Below, one piece after another: positions 7,928 to 17,982 of a stretch of DNA of 64,000 bases; position 1 is the stretch's first letter; every line of letters starts with the position of its first letter. The stretch comes from an uncultured Clostridia bacterium (lineage in GTDB: Bacteria; Bacillota; Clostridia; Lachnospirales; Anaerotignaceae). Where the stretch lies: positions 1 to 64,000 of the forward strand of contig CALWSR010000008.1 in NCBI GenBank assembly GCA_944384265.1, written 5' to 3'. The notes under the pieces were generated by a model. The model had not been told where the DNA came from. It worked only from the letters and a program-made list of their open reading frames with translations, and searched no databases. The translations under genes and the position numbers were made by a program.

Positions 7928-7993
7928 AAAAAACCTCCTATGCCTTCTTGTGTCTTGGCGGACTCAAGATTATGATAGCATAGGAGGTTTTTT
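7928..7993 (-). promoter_or_regulatory. Hairpin sequestering the tnpA ribosome site
   Basis: A perfect 16-base inverted repeat, AAAAAACCTCCTATGC (7928-7943) and GCATAGGAGGTTTTTT (7978-7993), lies directly upstream of the transposase start. On the minus-strand transcript the AGGAGG ribosome site is inside the stem. IS200 elements are known to silence their transposase by such 5' structures. It is also the likely left-end structure of the element. Confidence 0.7.
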
Positions 7994-8165
7994 GCCTGAA
8001 GCTAAAGCTTCCTGATTTCATTGTGAAAAATGCATTTCCATTGCAAACTGTGTTTAGGAAATCTTTTATTGTTCAAATCTTTTTTTATTATTCAAACAGC
8101 ATAAAGCATTGTAACCCACTTTTTTGTCAAACAAAAGGGATTGTTTCTTTTTTCATACTATTTTA

Positions 8166-9485
8166 TTATTCTGTTTTAATGGCTGACAATGCACTCAATT
8201 TCATGGCTCTTTTTGCCGGCAAATATCCTGCGGCAATGCCTATGAATGTGGCAAAAACCAAAGAGGCGCCGCATAGCCACAAGGGGATGGAAGAGAGCAT
8301 ATCGCTGTTGGTGCGGACTGCAATGATATTTACAATTTTTGAAGAACCCAAACTGATGATAATGCCCAAAAAGCCCCCTGCAAAGCCTATGAATGCCGCT
8401 TCTGTCAAAAACAATTTTTTGATATCTGCCAAAGAAGCACCAATCACCTTCATAACACCGATTTCTCTTGTCCTTTCATAAATGGCCATAACCATAGTGT
8501 TTGTAATCCCTATGGCCGCCACAATCAAAGAAATGGCTCCAATGGCTCCCAACATCATACGAAGCATTTTTGTGGTTTCTTTCATGGTTTCCAGCTCGTC
8601 TGTCAGGCTGTATGCCTGAAAGCCCATTTCTTTTATCACATCCTGCACCTGTTGTACCTCCTCCATGGATGCCACTTTCACCATGGCATTTTGATAAACA
8701 CCCTTTTTGACTCTGTTTACATTTTTTGTGCCGGATTGCTTTTCTTCATATTCCTGCTGGTCTTGTTTGATTTGTTCCAATGCTTTGATGGGCATAAATA
8801 CAGCATAGCCTGTTTCTCCGCCGCTTGGCAGTATACCCACCACATCCACTTTAATGGGCTTTAAATTTTTGTCGGCATGGCGTGTGCCATAGTTCCAATC
8901 GGTGGTAATCATCACTTTGTCATTTAGCACATCCACCTCCGGAGGGGGAGAATTATAACGCATTTCCCAGCTTAATTTGGGATTATAAAATCCAGTAACC
9001 ACATCAGCGCCAAACACAAGAGTATTATTATCTCCCTCCTCCAAAAAACGTCCCTGCTCCACTTTATAACCCATAGCCTCCATACTGGCAGGGTCTATGC
9101 CCTTTACAGAGGCGTCTGCCATATATTTTCCACAAACAAAATATAAATATTCTGACATAACAGGGGTAGCTGCCTCTACACCGGCAATTTTTTTAAATTC
9201 CTCTATGGTAGAAGCCGTGATTTCCGTTGCCTGCTTTTCATTTCGACTGCTGCCGGAGTTAGAAACGCTTACCATGCCGCCGCCGGCTGCGCTGACATTG
9301 ATTACCTGCAAGCTGCCCCATTGCTCCACCTGCTGCTGAAAGCTTTCATTCATGCCAATGCCGATGGATACCATTACCACAATAGATGCTGTGCCAATGA
9401 CAACGCCTAATATTGTCAAAAACGTTCTCAGCTTTCTTTTCCATAAATTTCGCAATGCCATTTTAATCATATCAGAGGTGCTCAT
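8166..9485 (-). CDS. MacB/FtsX-type ABC permease
   Basis: The membrane subunit of a MacB-like ABC exporter. From the ATG at 9485 it has 439 residues. One N-terminal membrane helix (RTFLTILGVVIGTASIVVMVSIGIG) leads to a large extracellular MacB_PCD domain (about 45-300). Three C-terminal helices form the FtsX domain (from LGAIGAISLIVAAIGITNTM). Upstream in-frame ATGs are rejected because GAAGGGATAAAA precedes this one. It overlaps the end of the S-layer-like gene by 14 bases and is last in the operon ATPase - S-layer-like - permease. Systems of this kind export peptides, lipids or drugs; the cargo is unknown. Confidence 0.9.
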   Translation of the reverse strand: MSTSDMIKMALRNLWKRKLRTFLTILGVVIGTASIVVMVSIGIGMNESFQQQVEQWGSLQVINVSAAGGGMVSVSNSGSSRNEKQATEITASTIEEFKKIAGVEAATPVMSEYLYFVCGKYMADASVKGIDPASMEAMGYKVEQGRFLEEGDNNTLVFGADVVTGFYNPKLSWEMRYNSPPPEVDVLNDKVMITTDWNYGTRHADKNLKPIKVDVVGILPSGGETGYAVFMPIKALEQIKQDQQEYEEKQSGTKNVNRVKKGVYQNAMVKVASMEEVQQVQDVIKEMGFQAYSLTDELETMKETTKMLRMMLGAIGAISLIVAAIGITNTMVMAIYERTREIGVMKVIGASLADIKKLFLTEAAFIGFAGGFLGIIISLGSSKIVNIIAVRTNSDMLSSIPLWLCGASLVFATFIGIAAGYLPAKRAMKLSALSAIKTE

Positions 9486-11694
9486 TTTTATCCCTTCCTT
9501 CCTGCTCTTTGGGATAATCCGGCTCATCATATGGCATTTGCTGATCATAGTCTACATCCTCTGGGGCAAAGGTATCCTCTTCCTCGTCCTCTGCCAAAAA
9601 TGCTTCTTCTTGTTTTTTCTTTTTTCTTTTTTGTATCAGCACAGCAGCAACAATGGCTGCCGCCACTATAATGCCCGCCGCTATTGCAATGATAACAGGC
9701 TTGCCCATACCCTCCTGCGGCATATCCTCCATGCCTGCCACATCCTCCACAGGCAGAGGCTCTATGACATCTAATACAAAATCCCGTTTTTCTTCTATGG
9801 TTTCTCCGCTGGCATCATCATAGCTTATGATAATGCTGACAGGCAGCTCTCCCATAGACATAGGGGTAAATGTGCCTTCATAATAATCACTGGAGCCGGA
9901 TTCTAAATTGCCAATATATGTATTTCTGGTTTGGGTATCCACATCTCCTTCAATGCGAATCATCAAATTGTTTAATGTCACCTTGCCTGTATTATAGTAA
10001 TTAAAATTGATTGTAACAGGCATACCCATTTCCACCTGCTCCGGCAGTGTATAATCATCCACATCCAGCTCTGTCACCTGCTTTACATTGATGCCCAAAA
10101 GCTCCTGAGAGGTATATTCATTTCCTTCATCGTCCTCATATTCAAAATTGACAGTCAATGTATATGTTTTTGGCTGGGCGTCCGGTACCACATAAAGGCG
10201 GAGTGCTTTTTCCACACTGCCCTTTGGCACAATGTCATCAAAATAAAATGTATTGCTGCTGTCCACCGGTGTAAAAATATTGCCTGTTTTTGCTGTGTCA
10301 GAGGAGGTTTCCTCTGCCATTGTCAAAAACATTTTGATATTATGCACCGCTTTATATTTATGGCTGTTCATCAATGTCATGGTCAAATCAAATTCTTCTC
10401 CTGCCATCACAATAAGAGGGTCACAGACATAGTCGCTTACAATAATTTTGGGCTTGCTTTTGGCTTCCTCCTCCTGCCCCTCCTTATCCTTTTCAGGATT
10501 GGATACATTGACACCTGCATACTGTTTAAATGTGGTCACATCCTCCCCGGAGGCTTGGTATTCTATTGTAAACTCTATGGGATAGTTTTGTGAAACAGCA
10601 GAGGCTGTGGCTGCAAATGTAAATGTAAAATGACTGGTTCCCTTTGGGGCCAATGCTTTTACATTTTTGATGCTGGTGGATTTTGGCACCACAGCACCGG
10701 CTTCTCCCATGCCTGCCGCCGTCACCTTTATATTTTTTGCTTCTCCTTCTCCAATGTTTGCAATATCAAAGCTGATTTCAAAATTTTCATTCACACCATA
10801 AATGCCTGTGGGTTCTTTCATATTGCGTATTTCCAAGCTGGGCTTTTGTGCAGAGGAACCGCCCACATTGACATAATAATTTTGAGATTTATCATAGGAG
10901 CGGCCTGCATCATCCTTGTAGGACAGCTTTAATGTAATGGGATAGGTGCCGCTGGCAATTTCCCCTCCTGCAATCAATGGAAATGAAAAACGCTCTGTGG
11001 TGCCGGGAGCAATGCGGGAAAAATACTTGCTGTCTAAAGCATTGTGAATGCTGATACCATCATTGGAAAGCCCCTCCAGTGTGAGTGTGGCCTCATGCAT
11101 TGTAATAAAATTGTTGTTTGTAATTTCTCCTGAAATGGTGGTGGTATCTCCAGCCTCTATTTCAGATGGTGTGATGGTTACATTTTCAAATTTAAAATCC
11201 GGCTCTCCCGAAAGATTATTGACTTTTAAATAAATGGTGCTGCTTCCTGTAAATTTTATATTATATACATTAAAAAAGCTGTAATTTAATGTGACAGGAT
11301 AGTTTTTTGTTGCTGCCGTTCTATCCACATCAACAGTCAGCTCCACTTCTGTTTCGCTTCTGGGAGCCAGTGCAGAAATACGATTTTCATTTCCTGCAAA
11401 TCCCACTGTAAAAGGAGTATTGTCAATGTCTGTAAATGTGGGCTGTATGACAATGGCCTTTGCGCCATAAGCACTGCCGTTTCGCAGCTTGATTTTAACT
11501 GTATTGGTTTTTCCCGGGGTCACTTCAAACACCGGTCCATTGATGAGTATCACCTCCGGCTGTGCCGCATTGGGGTCTACCGTCTCCTCCTCCCCTTCAC
11601 TGTCATATGTTGCTGCAAGGGCTGTCACGGGCAAAGCAGCAGACTGCAATGCCAATGCCAGTATCAAAAGAATGCTTGTAAGTATCTTTCTCAT
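9472..11694 (-). CDS. Secreted CARDB/S-layer-like adaptor with C-terminal anchor
   Basis: A 740-residue extracellular protein with a signal peptide (about 1-28, ending ALAATYDSEG) and tandem beta-sandwich repeats of the NEW3/CARDB kind (COG1361-like). Typical lines are VTPGKTNTVKIKLRN, FEISFDIANIGEGEAKNI and VEMGMPVTINFNYYNTGK. One membrane helix near the C-terminus (VIIAIAAGIIVAAAIVAAVLI) is followed by a charged cytoplasmic tail rich in Glu and Asp. It is encoded between the ATPase and permease with overlaps on both sides, so it probably works as the external part of the exporter, in place of a MacA-type adaptor. That role is inferred from context. Confidence 0.82.
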   Translation of the reverse strand: MRKILTSILLILALALQSAALPVTALAATYDSEGEEETVDPNAAQPEVILINGPVFEVTPGKTNTVKIKLRNGSAYGAKAIVIQPTFTDIDNTPFTVGFAGNENRISALAPRSETEVELTVDVDRTAATKNYPVTLNYSFFNVYNIKFTGSSTIYLKVNNLSGEPDFKFENVTITPSEIEAGDTTTISGEITNNNFITMHEATLTLEGLSNDGISIHNALDSKYFSRIAPGTTERFSFPLIAGGEIASGTYPITLKLSYKDDAGRSYDKSQNYYVNVGGSSAQKPSLEIRNMKEPTGIYGVNENFEISFDIANIGEGEAKNIKVTAAGMGEAGAVVPKSTSIKNVKALAPKGTSHFTFTFAATASAVSQNYPIEFTIEYQASGEDVTTFKQYAGVNVSNPEKDKEGQEEEAKSKPKIIVSDYVCDPLIVMAGEEFDLTMTLMNSHKYKAVHNIKMFLTMAEETSSDTAKTGNIFTPVDSSNTFYFDDIVPKGSVEKALRLYVVPDAQPKTYTLTVNFEYEDDEGNEYTSQELLGINVKQVTELDVDDYTLPEQVEMGMPVTINFNYYNTGKVTLNNLMIRIEGDVDTQTRNTYIGNLESGSSDYYEGTFTPMSMGELPVSIIISYDDASGETIEEKRDFVLDVIEPLPVEDVAGMEDMPQEGMGKPVIIAIAAGIIVAAAIVAAVLIQKRKKKKQEEAFLAEDEEEDTFAPEDVDYDQQMPYDEPDYPKEQEGRDKNEHL

Positions 11695-12422
11695 ATTTGA
11701 TTTCCTCCTTCAACAGTTGCCTTTTTTTTGTTGGTATTATGCTGTATTTTTTCAATTTTTCCATCAGAAATATGTATGATACGGTTAGCATATTCGGCAA
11801 TTTCCAAGTCATGGGTGACAATGACAAGGGTTTGTTTATTTTTTTGTGCCAATGCTGTAATCAAATCCATCATTTCATATGTGGTTTTTGTATCCAAATT
11901 TCCCGTAGGCTCATCGGCAAACACCACCTGAGGGCTGTTGATAAAAGCCCTTGCAATGCTGACTCTCTGCTGCTGACCGCCGCTCATTTGGGCAGGCTTG
12001 TGGTTGGCCCTTTCAGAAAGCCCCACTGCCTCCAGCATTTGCATTGCTTTTTTATTTCTTTCTGCCGCAGGCACCTTACGAAATATCAGCGGCAGTGTGA
12101 CATTTTCCAGTGCTGTCAGCGTAGAGAGCAAATTGTAGGACTGAAACACAAATCCCACATACTGCTGTCTGAATTTTGCCAGCTGGTCCTCATTCATACG
12201 CTCTATATGACGTTTGTTAAATATAATGCTGCCCTTTGTAGGCTTTTCCAATCCTGCAATCAAATTTAACAATGTGGATTTTCCCGAGCCTGATTTTCCC
12301 AGCAGACAGCAGATTTCACCATAAGCAATGTTTAAACTGATATTATTTACAGCAGAAATTTTTTCCTGTCCCATACGATAAACCTTTTTGACATTTCTAA
12401 TTTTAATTACATTTTCTGCCAC
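11691..12422 (-). CDS. ABC transporter ATP-binding protein (LolD/MacB type)
   Basis: The ATPase of the exporter. From a GTG start at 12422 it has 243 residues. The Walker A motif is GKSGSGKST (about 42-50), the Q-loop is in FVFQSYNLLSTLTALENV, the signature is MSGGQQQRVSIARA, Walker B is VVFADEPTGNLD and the switch histidine is in VTHD. AAAGGAGGTACTCCT precedes the GTG; the longer ATG-started frame has no comparable site. Its stop overlaps the S-layer-like gene start as ATGA. It is transcribed away from marR. Confidence 0.93.
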   Translation of the reverse strand: MAENVIKIRNVKKVYRMGQEKISAVNNISLNIAYGEICCLLGKSGSGKSTLLNLIAGLEKPTKGSIIFNKRHIERMNEDQLAKFRQQYVGFVFQSYNLLSTLTALENVTLPLIFRKVPAAERNKKAMQMLEAVGLSERANHKPAQMSGGQQQRVSIARAFINSPQVVFADEPTGNLDTKTTYEMMDLITALAQKNKQTLVIVTHDLEIAEYANRIIHISDGKIEKIQHNTNKKKATVEGGNQI

Positions 12423-12488
12423 AGGAGTACCTCCTTTATAAAAATTGCAAAGCACTTACTTTTATAAGACAATGTAAAAAAACAAAAA

Positions 12489-12765
12489 GTTTCAAAAAGA
12501 AACAAAATACCAAAAAAATTTTTAAAAGCTACAAATGCCTGCTTCTGAAATTCTGTACAAAAAATTAATATTATTATAAACTAATTTTGTTACATAATCA
12601 TTAAATATTCTAAATGATATATTACATTTTTCTTACGATTTCCATAGTATTTTTTTGTTTCAAAGCAAATACAGCATTCTATGCATAATAATACAGCTTT
12701 CAAAAGCAATTCCTTTGTTTACTTATTTTTTTATATAAACAAAAAATGAATAAACATTTTTGTTT
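12489..12765. promoter_or_regulatory. Divergent promoter region with palindromes
   Basis: This is the 458-base gap between the ABC exporter and marR. It holds two clear dyads: GTTTC-AAAAA-GAAAC (12489-12503), close to the ABC operon, and AACAAAAAATG/CATTTTTGTT (about 12738-12764), close to marR. MarR regulators usually bind palindromes beside their own promoter, so these are candidate operators for both efflux systems. The second also resembles a terminator because of its T-run, but no gene reads into it. The rest is very AT-rich without genes. Confidence 0.4.
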
Positions 12766-12880
12766 TTTTTCCGTAAAACTTTATAGACATTCTTCATAAA
12801 AGCATGGGGGAAGCTTCGTTGACAGAAAAACCGTTTTATTATAAAATGATATCTGTTTTGAATGCAGATAGGAGGAAGTT

Positions 12881-13339
12881 ATGGAAGAAGAAGCATCCCG
12901 CAGATTGGCAAAAAAGCTGTTTGATTTCCAAATACAATGGGGACAGTGGCACAAAAATCTTTCCAATCACATATTCAACATCAATGGTAAAAATAACATC
13001 AACTTAACCATACAGCAATTTATTATTTTAACACTGATACATAAAATGGATATTAACACGGTTTCTCAAATGTCTTATTTGTTGAATTTAAGCAAAAGCA
13101 GTCTTTCTCTGACACTTTCTAAAATGGAGCAGGAGGATTTATTAAAAAAAACACCTCCCGCCAAAGGAGAGGACGGCAGAAGAGTCTATTTTTTCATTAC
13201 CAAAAAGGGAATTGCCGCATTGGAGGAAAGAGAAAAAAGAGTGTTGGAATTTTTTACAGAGTTTTGTGAAGGCTTGTCACAGGAGCAAAAACAGTATTTA
13301 GAAACAGGCATTGAAAATTTAAGCCGTGTTTTGAAATAA
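12881..13339 (+). CDS. MarR-family transcriptional regulator
   Basis: A 152-residue winged-helix regulator of the MarR family. MarR proteins dimerise, bind palindromic promoters and release them on binding small toxic ligands. The HTH lies in INTVSQMSYLLNLSKSSLSLTLSKMEQEDLL (about 58-88), and the wing is PPAKGEDGRRVYFFITKKGIAAL. GATAGGAGGAAGTT precedes the ATG. It is 28 bases before the RND adaptor gene and divergent from the ABC exporter, so it probably controls one or both. Confidence 0.9.
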   Translation: MEEEASRRLAKKLFDFQIQWGQWHKNLSNHIFNINGKNNINLTIQQFIILTLIHKMDINTVSQMSYLLNLSKSSLSLTLSKMEQEDLLKKTPPAKGEDGRRVYFFITKKGIAALEEREKRVLEFFTEFCEGLSQEQKQYLETGIENLSRVLK

Positions 13340-13367
13340 TAAAAATCACGAGGAGGAAGCCAAAAGT

Positions 13368-14747
13368 ATGAAAAAAAATTATGCAGCTATGTTCACAGCA
13401 TTGCTATTGACCATATCATTAGCAGGCTGTGGAGGAAATCCCCAAGAAGAACCCACACAACCGCAGCAAACGGCACGGGCCATAGAAGTGATGAAGCTTT
13501 CCAAGGAATCCATATCCAATGAATATACCTACTCCGGAAAGGTGGCGCCAAAAGAGGAGGCACAGGTTTTCAGCACTATTGCAGGAAAAATTGCTCAGAC
13601 CAACTACGAAATTGGCGACAGTGTCAAAAAAGGAGCCGTTCTTTTTCGTATGGATACCTCTGATTTGAACAATCAGTTAAATGTATTGCAAGCCTCTTTG
13701 ACTGCTGCCGAGGCCAGCATTGCCTCTGCCCAAACCAATTTGGAGCTGGCAAACGGCGCCTCCATGCAGTCACAAATTGAATCTGCAAAGGCTGCACTGG
13801 AAAATGCAGAGCTAAACTATAACAATGCAAAAACAAATTATGACAACAACAAAGTGCTTTTTGACGCCGGCATATTATCCCAAGCAGAAATGGACCAGAT
13901 ACAGCTGGCATATAACAGTGCAGAGGTGACATATAACCAGGCAAAGGAAAGCTATGATTTGGTGGCAAACAAAATGCCCGCAGAAAACCAAAGAAAAGCA
14001 GAAGATGCCTACAATGCGGCTGTGGCACAAAAGGCCTCCATCCATGCACAAATGCAAAGCACACAAAAAACAATAGGCGACGCCACTGTAACCGCCCCCA
14101 TTTCCGGCGTGATTACGGCAAAAAATGTTGTAGCAGGCACTGTGCTTTCTCAAAGCAGCCCTGCTTATGTCATCACAGATATGAGCAAGGTTAAAATTGA
14201 TGTTGCCGTTACACAAGAAGTTATCAATACACTTTCTGTGGGACAGCAGGTAAATGTCACCCTTTCCGCCGTTTCAAAAGAGCCTTTTACTGCAACCATC
14301 ACAACCATCAATCCGGCGGCAAATGCACAGGGTACATACGATGTTCAGGTAGAGCTGGACAATGGAAACGGTGTATTAAAGGTTGGTATGCTGGCAGAGG
14401 TTTCTTTTACAAAGGAAAGTGCAGAAAATACCATTGTACTGCCAAGAGACTGTGTCATTGAAAAAAATGAAGAGGTTTATGTTTTTGTAGAAGAAGCAGG
14501 AAAAGCCAAAAAGGTACCTGTTGTCACAGGCATTGATACCGGCGAAACCATTCAAATTGTAACCGGTTTAGAAGAAGGCATGAATGTTGTCACAAAGGGA
14601 CAGACATATCTTTCTGACGGCGAGGATGTAGAAATTGCCGCATCAAGCAATGCCGGCACAACGGACAGCAGCACTTCTTCTGCTGAAAACACAACTATTT
14701 CCAATGAAGAAAAATCTGACAGCACTTCCAACAAAAAGGAGGAATAA
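13368..14747 (+). CDS. RND efflux adaptor lipoprotein (HlyD/MFP family)
   Basis: The 459-residue membrane fusion subunit of the RND pump. A lipoprotein signal ends at LAGCGG (C21). The lipoyl half begins EYTYSGKVAPKEEAQVFSTIAGKI. A long coiled-coil hairpin (about 95-230) is rich in Ala, Asn and Gln. The second lipoyl half contains TVTAPISGVITAKNVVAGTVL, followed by the beta-barrel and membrane-proximal domains. The C-terminal Ser/Thr/Glu-rich tail is low complexity. Monoderms lack an outer membrane, so such adaptors act between the membrane and the wall. It is four bases before the permease gene. Confidence 0.92.
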   Translation: MKKNYAAMFTALLLTISLAGCGGNPQEEPTQPQQTARAIEVMKLSKESISNEYTYSGKVAPKEEAQVFSTIAGKIAQTNYEIGDSVKKGAVLFRMDTSDLNNQLNVLQASLTAAEASIASAQTNLELANGASMQSQIESAKAALENAELNYNNAKTNYDNNKVLFDAGILSQAEMDQIQLAYNSAEVTYNQAKESYDLVANKMPAENQRKAEDAYNAAVAQKASIHAQMQSTQKTIGDATVTAPISGVITAKNVVAGTVLSQSSPAYVITDMSKVKIDVAVTQEVINTLSVGQQVNVTLSAVSKEPFTATITTINPAANAQGTYDVQVELDNGNGVLKVGMLAEVSFTKESAENTIVLPRDCVIEKNEEVYVFVEEAGKAKKVPVVTGIDTGETIQIVTGLEEGMNVVTKGQTYLSDGEDVEIAASSNAGTTDSSTSSAENTTISNEEKSDSTSNKKEE

Positions 14748-14751
14748 ATAG

Positions 14752-17700
14752 ATGGGTTCCTTATCAAAATTATCCATACTTCGCCCTGTCACAACAGTTA
14801 TGGTACTGTTGATGGTAGTTATGGGCGGTATATTGGGATACAGCGGGCTGGGCCTTGCACTTATGCCCAGCATGGACCTGCCCATTGCCCTTGTCAGTAC
14901 AACCTATGTGGGGGCCGGTCCCAGTGAAATCGAATCTCTCATTACAGAACCAATAGAAGAAGCACTGGCTTCCATCAGCAATGTGGACACCATCACATCC
15001 ATGTCTTCTTCCAACAGCTCCATTGTGCTGATACAATTTGCAGATGGTATAGACATTGATATGGCTGCCATTGATATGAGAGAAAAAATAGATATGGTAA
15101 AGGGTACTTTGCCGGAAGACGCCAATGACCCTATGGTAATTAAAATGGATATGAATGCTCAGTCCATTTATGTGGGTGTAACAAGCGATAATTTGGATTT
15201 GGCACAATTAAACGACTTGTTGGATGAAAACATTGTCAATCTTTTGGAAAGAATTGAAGGCGTTTCTTCTGTCACACTTTCCGGCGGTGATGAAAATGAA
15301 ATTCAAATTACATTAAACCCAGATAAAATGGACGGCTATGGCTTGACCACTGCACAGCTGAGCCAAGCATTGGCCTCAGAAAACTTAAATCTGCCTTCAG
15401 GAAGCATCTCTCAGGGTACAAGCAAATTGCAGGTTAGAACCATGGGAGAATTCGAATCCCTTGATGACATCAGAAATGTGATGATTACAACAGGCACAGG
15501 GGCAGTCATTGCTTTAGATGAAATTGCAGAGGTGGATGAGGTGGCAAAGGAGAGAAGTGCCTATACCATCATTGATGGAGAGCAGGGTATCATGATTGCC
15601 ATTGATAAAAGCTCCACTGCCAATGTGGTGGAGGTCAGTGACAGAATCAATGAGGTGTTAAACGACATTGCTGCACAGTATCCGGAAATCAACATCCGTA
15701 TGCTGACAGACACTGCCGAATACATTCGTCTTTCTATCAACAATGTTACTACCACCGCATTTCAAAGTGCCATCATTGCCGTGATTGTATTATTTTTGTT
15801 TTTAAGAAATCCCACTACCTCTTTGATTATTGGTGTGTCCATTCCAACGTCCATATTGGCAACATTTGGACTGATGTATTTATGCGACATGACATTAAAT
15901 GTCATTTCCATGAGTGGTATCACCATTGGTATTGGTATGCTGGTTGACAACTCTGTTGTTGTGATGGACAATGTGTTTAAATATTGGAACAAGGGCTATT
16001 CTCCAAAAGAGGCTGCCATGATTGGCTCCAAGGAAATCGGCATGGCCATTGCCGCCTCCACATTGACCACCGTTGCTGTGTTCATTCCCTTAACATTTAT
16101 ACAGGGAACCATAGGACAGCTGTTTCGAGATTTATCATTTACCATTTGTTTTGCCCTTTTGTCTTCTTTGGTTGTTTCATTGACGTTTGTGCCTATGGCC
16201 TGCGCCCAGCTGTTAAAAAGAAGAGAAAGCAAAAAGAAGCAAAGAAAAGGGGCTATTGCTAAAATATTGGATGTTTGGGGCAAAGGCATTGATGCCTTGG
16301 ATACCGGTTACCGCCGTCTGTTGGTTTGGGTGCTGCACCACAAAAAAAGAACGGTGGCCATTGTATTGGCTTGCTTTATTGGCACATTGGCTTGCGCCCC
16401 CATGGCCGGCTTTGACTTTATGCCGGAATCTGACGAAGGCTCTGCCTCTATTTCCATTGATTTGCCAAAGGGTACAGAGCTGGCAGAAACAGAAAAAATT
16501 ACAAATGAAGTACTCTCCAGAATAGAGGGCATTCCGGAAATTGAATATGTATATGCCACTGTGGGTTCAGGTATGCTTTCCAGCGGAACAGACTCGGCCA
16601 GTGTCAACATCAATTTGGTCAGCATAGAAAACAGAAACAGAAGCACAGATGAGGTTTGTGAAGAAATCAAAGTGCTTTTAAAAGGCATTGCAGGGGCTGA
16701 TATCTCTGTGGAAAGCTCCAGCAGTGCCATGGGGTCTTTGGGCGGTGCCGCCATTTCATTTAACATTACAGGCTATGACACAGATACACTGCGTGAAATT
16801 GAAAACGATGTTGTGGCACTGCTGTCTGATGTGCCGGGATTGGTGGATGTAGAAGGCTCCTCTGAAGATGTTGTGCCGGAAGCCCGTGTGGTATTAGACA
16901 GACAAAAGGCTTCTCAATACGGCATCAGCACCTCTTCTATGGCAAATGCATTGAGTACAGCTGTATCCGGCTCTGTTGCAACACAATATAAAGTGGACAA
17001 CAAAGAAATGGACGTGCGCATTCGCTATGACCAAAGCAAAATGAATTACATCACAGATTTGCAAAATATCACCATAAAATCCAGCACAGGTGCTTCCATT
17101 CCTTTGACAGAGGTAGCAAACATTGAAATGACAGACGGTGCATTGCAAATCAACCGTGAAAATCAAAAGGAATATGTCAGTGTCAGCGCCAACACAGACG
17201 GCATTGATACCAGCACAGCGCAAAGACTCATTGATGAAAAGCTGGCAGCATATCCTTTTCCTGACGGATATGAATACTCCTATGGCGGCACCACAGAAGA
17301 AATGGTAAAAGCATTTTCCAGCTTGGCAGTGGCTTTGGTGGTGGCTATCCTATTGATTTATATGATTATGGCTTCTCAGTTTGAATCCTTAATCTATCCG
17401 GGTATCGTTATGTTTGCCATGCCTTTGGCATTGACCGGCGGTGTATTTGGATTGCTTATTACAGGAAACACCATTACAGTCAATTCCTTTATGGGATTTA
17501 TCATGCTGGTAGGTATGGTTGTAAACAACGCCATTGTATTGGTGGATTATACCAATCAGCTGAGAGAAAGAGGTATGTCCTGCTATGATGCATTGGTAGA
17601 GGCAGGTCCAAACCGTCTGCGCCCTATCCTAATGACCACATTAACCACCATCATTGGTATGCTGCCTATGGCATTGGGTGTGGGAGAAGGTATGGAAACC

Positions 17701-17982
17701 CAAAAGCCTTTGGCAATCACCATCATATTTGGTATGACCATATCCACTATGGTAACACTTGTGTTAATTCCTGTGTTATATTTGGGTGTTACAAACTTCC
17801 GTGACAAATTTAGAAGAAATCACCCTAAAAATGACTTTGCCGGCGGCGACCATGATAAAGAGGATTATGAACATTTTAATTCTGCCATTAAAATACCGGA
17901 TTTAAAAGTAAATGTAAAACCAAAGAAAAAAAATAAAAACAGCCAAAATACACCAATACAGGACGGAGGATATGATGCATGA
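14752..17982 (+). CDS. RND efflux permease (AcrB/SwrC-like)
   Basis: A 1076-residue proton-driven RND pump with the usual 12-helix pattern and two large external loops. The first helix is TTVMVLLMVVMGGILGYSGLGLALMP (split here: TTVMVLLMVVMG, then GILGYSGLG). In TM4 the motif is GIGMLVDNSVVVMDN: one of the two acidic relay residues of AcrB is Asn here. In TM10 VGMVVNNAIVLVDY has Asn where AcrB has its relay lysine. These changes look typical of Gram-positive members, from memory. The stop overlaps the PII gene as ATGA. Substrates could be antibiotics, bile salts or surfactant-like peptides; sequence does not say. Confidence 0.93.
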   Translation: MGSLSKLSILRPVTTVMVLLMVVMGGILGYSGLGLALMPSMDLPIALVSTTYVGAGPSEIESLITEPIEEALASISNVDTITSMSSSNSSIVLIQFADGIDIDMAAIDMREKIDMVKGTLPEDANDPMVIKMDMNAQSIYVGVTSDNLDLAQLNDLLDENIVNLLERIEGVSSVTLSGGDENEIQITLNPDKMDGYGLTTAQLSQALASENLNLPSGSISQGTSKLQVRTMGEFESLDDIRNVMITTGTGAVIALDEIAEVDEVAKERSAYTIIDGEQGIMIAIDKSSTANVVEVSDRINEVLNDIAAQYPEINIRMLTDTAEYIRLSINNVTTTAFQSAIIAVIVLFLFLRNPTTSLIIGVSIPTSILATFGLMYLCDMTLNVISMSGITIGIGMLVDNSVVVMDNVFKYWNKGYSPKEAAMIGSKEIGMAIAASTLTTVAVFIPLTFIQGTIGQLFRDLSFTICFALLSSLVVSLTFVPMACAQLLKRRESKKKQRKGAIAKILDVWGKGIDALDTGYRRLLVWVLHHKKRTVAIVLACFIGTLACAPMAGFDFMPESDEGSASISIDLPKGTELAETEKITNEVLSRIEGIPEIEYVYATVGSGMLSSGTDSASVNINLVSIENRNRSTDEVCEEIKVLLKGIAGADISVESSSSAMGSLGGAAISFNITGYDTDTLREIENDVVALLSDVPGLVDVEGSSEDVVPEARVVLDRQKASQYGISTSSMANALSTAVSGSVATQYKVDNKEMDVRIRYDQSKMNYITDLQNITIKSSTGASIPLTEVANIEMTDGALQINRENQKEYVSVSANTDGIDTSTAQRLIDEKLAAYPFPDGYEYSYGGTTEEMVKAFSSLAVALVVAILLIYMIMASQFESLIYPGIVMFAMPLALTGGVFGLLITGNTITVNSFMGFIMLVGMVVNNAIVLVDYTNQLRERGMSCYDALVEAGPNRLRPILMTTLTTIIGMLPMALGVGEGMETQKPLAITIIFGMTISTMVTLVLIPVLYLGVTNFRDKFRRNHPKNDFAGGDHDKEDYEHFNSAIKIPDLKVNVKPKKKNKNSQNTPIQDGGYDA

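Noticed and set aside
12738-12764. Terminator before marR
   Set aside because: A T-run follows the palindrome, but no plus-strand gene reads into it; an operator is more likely.
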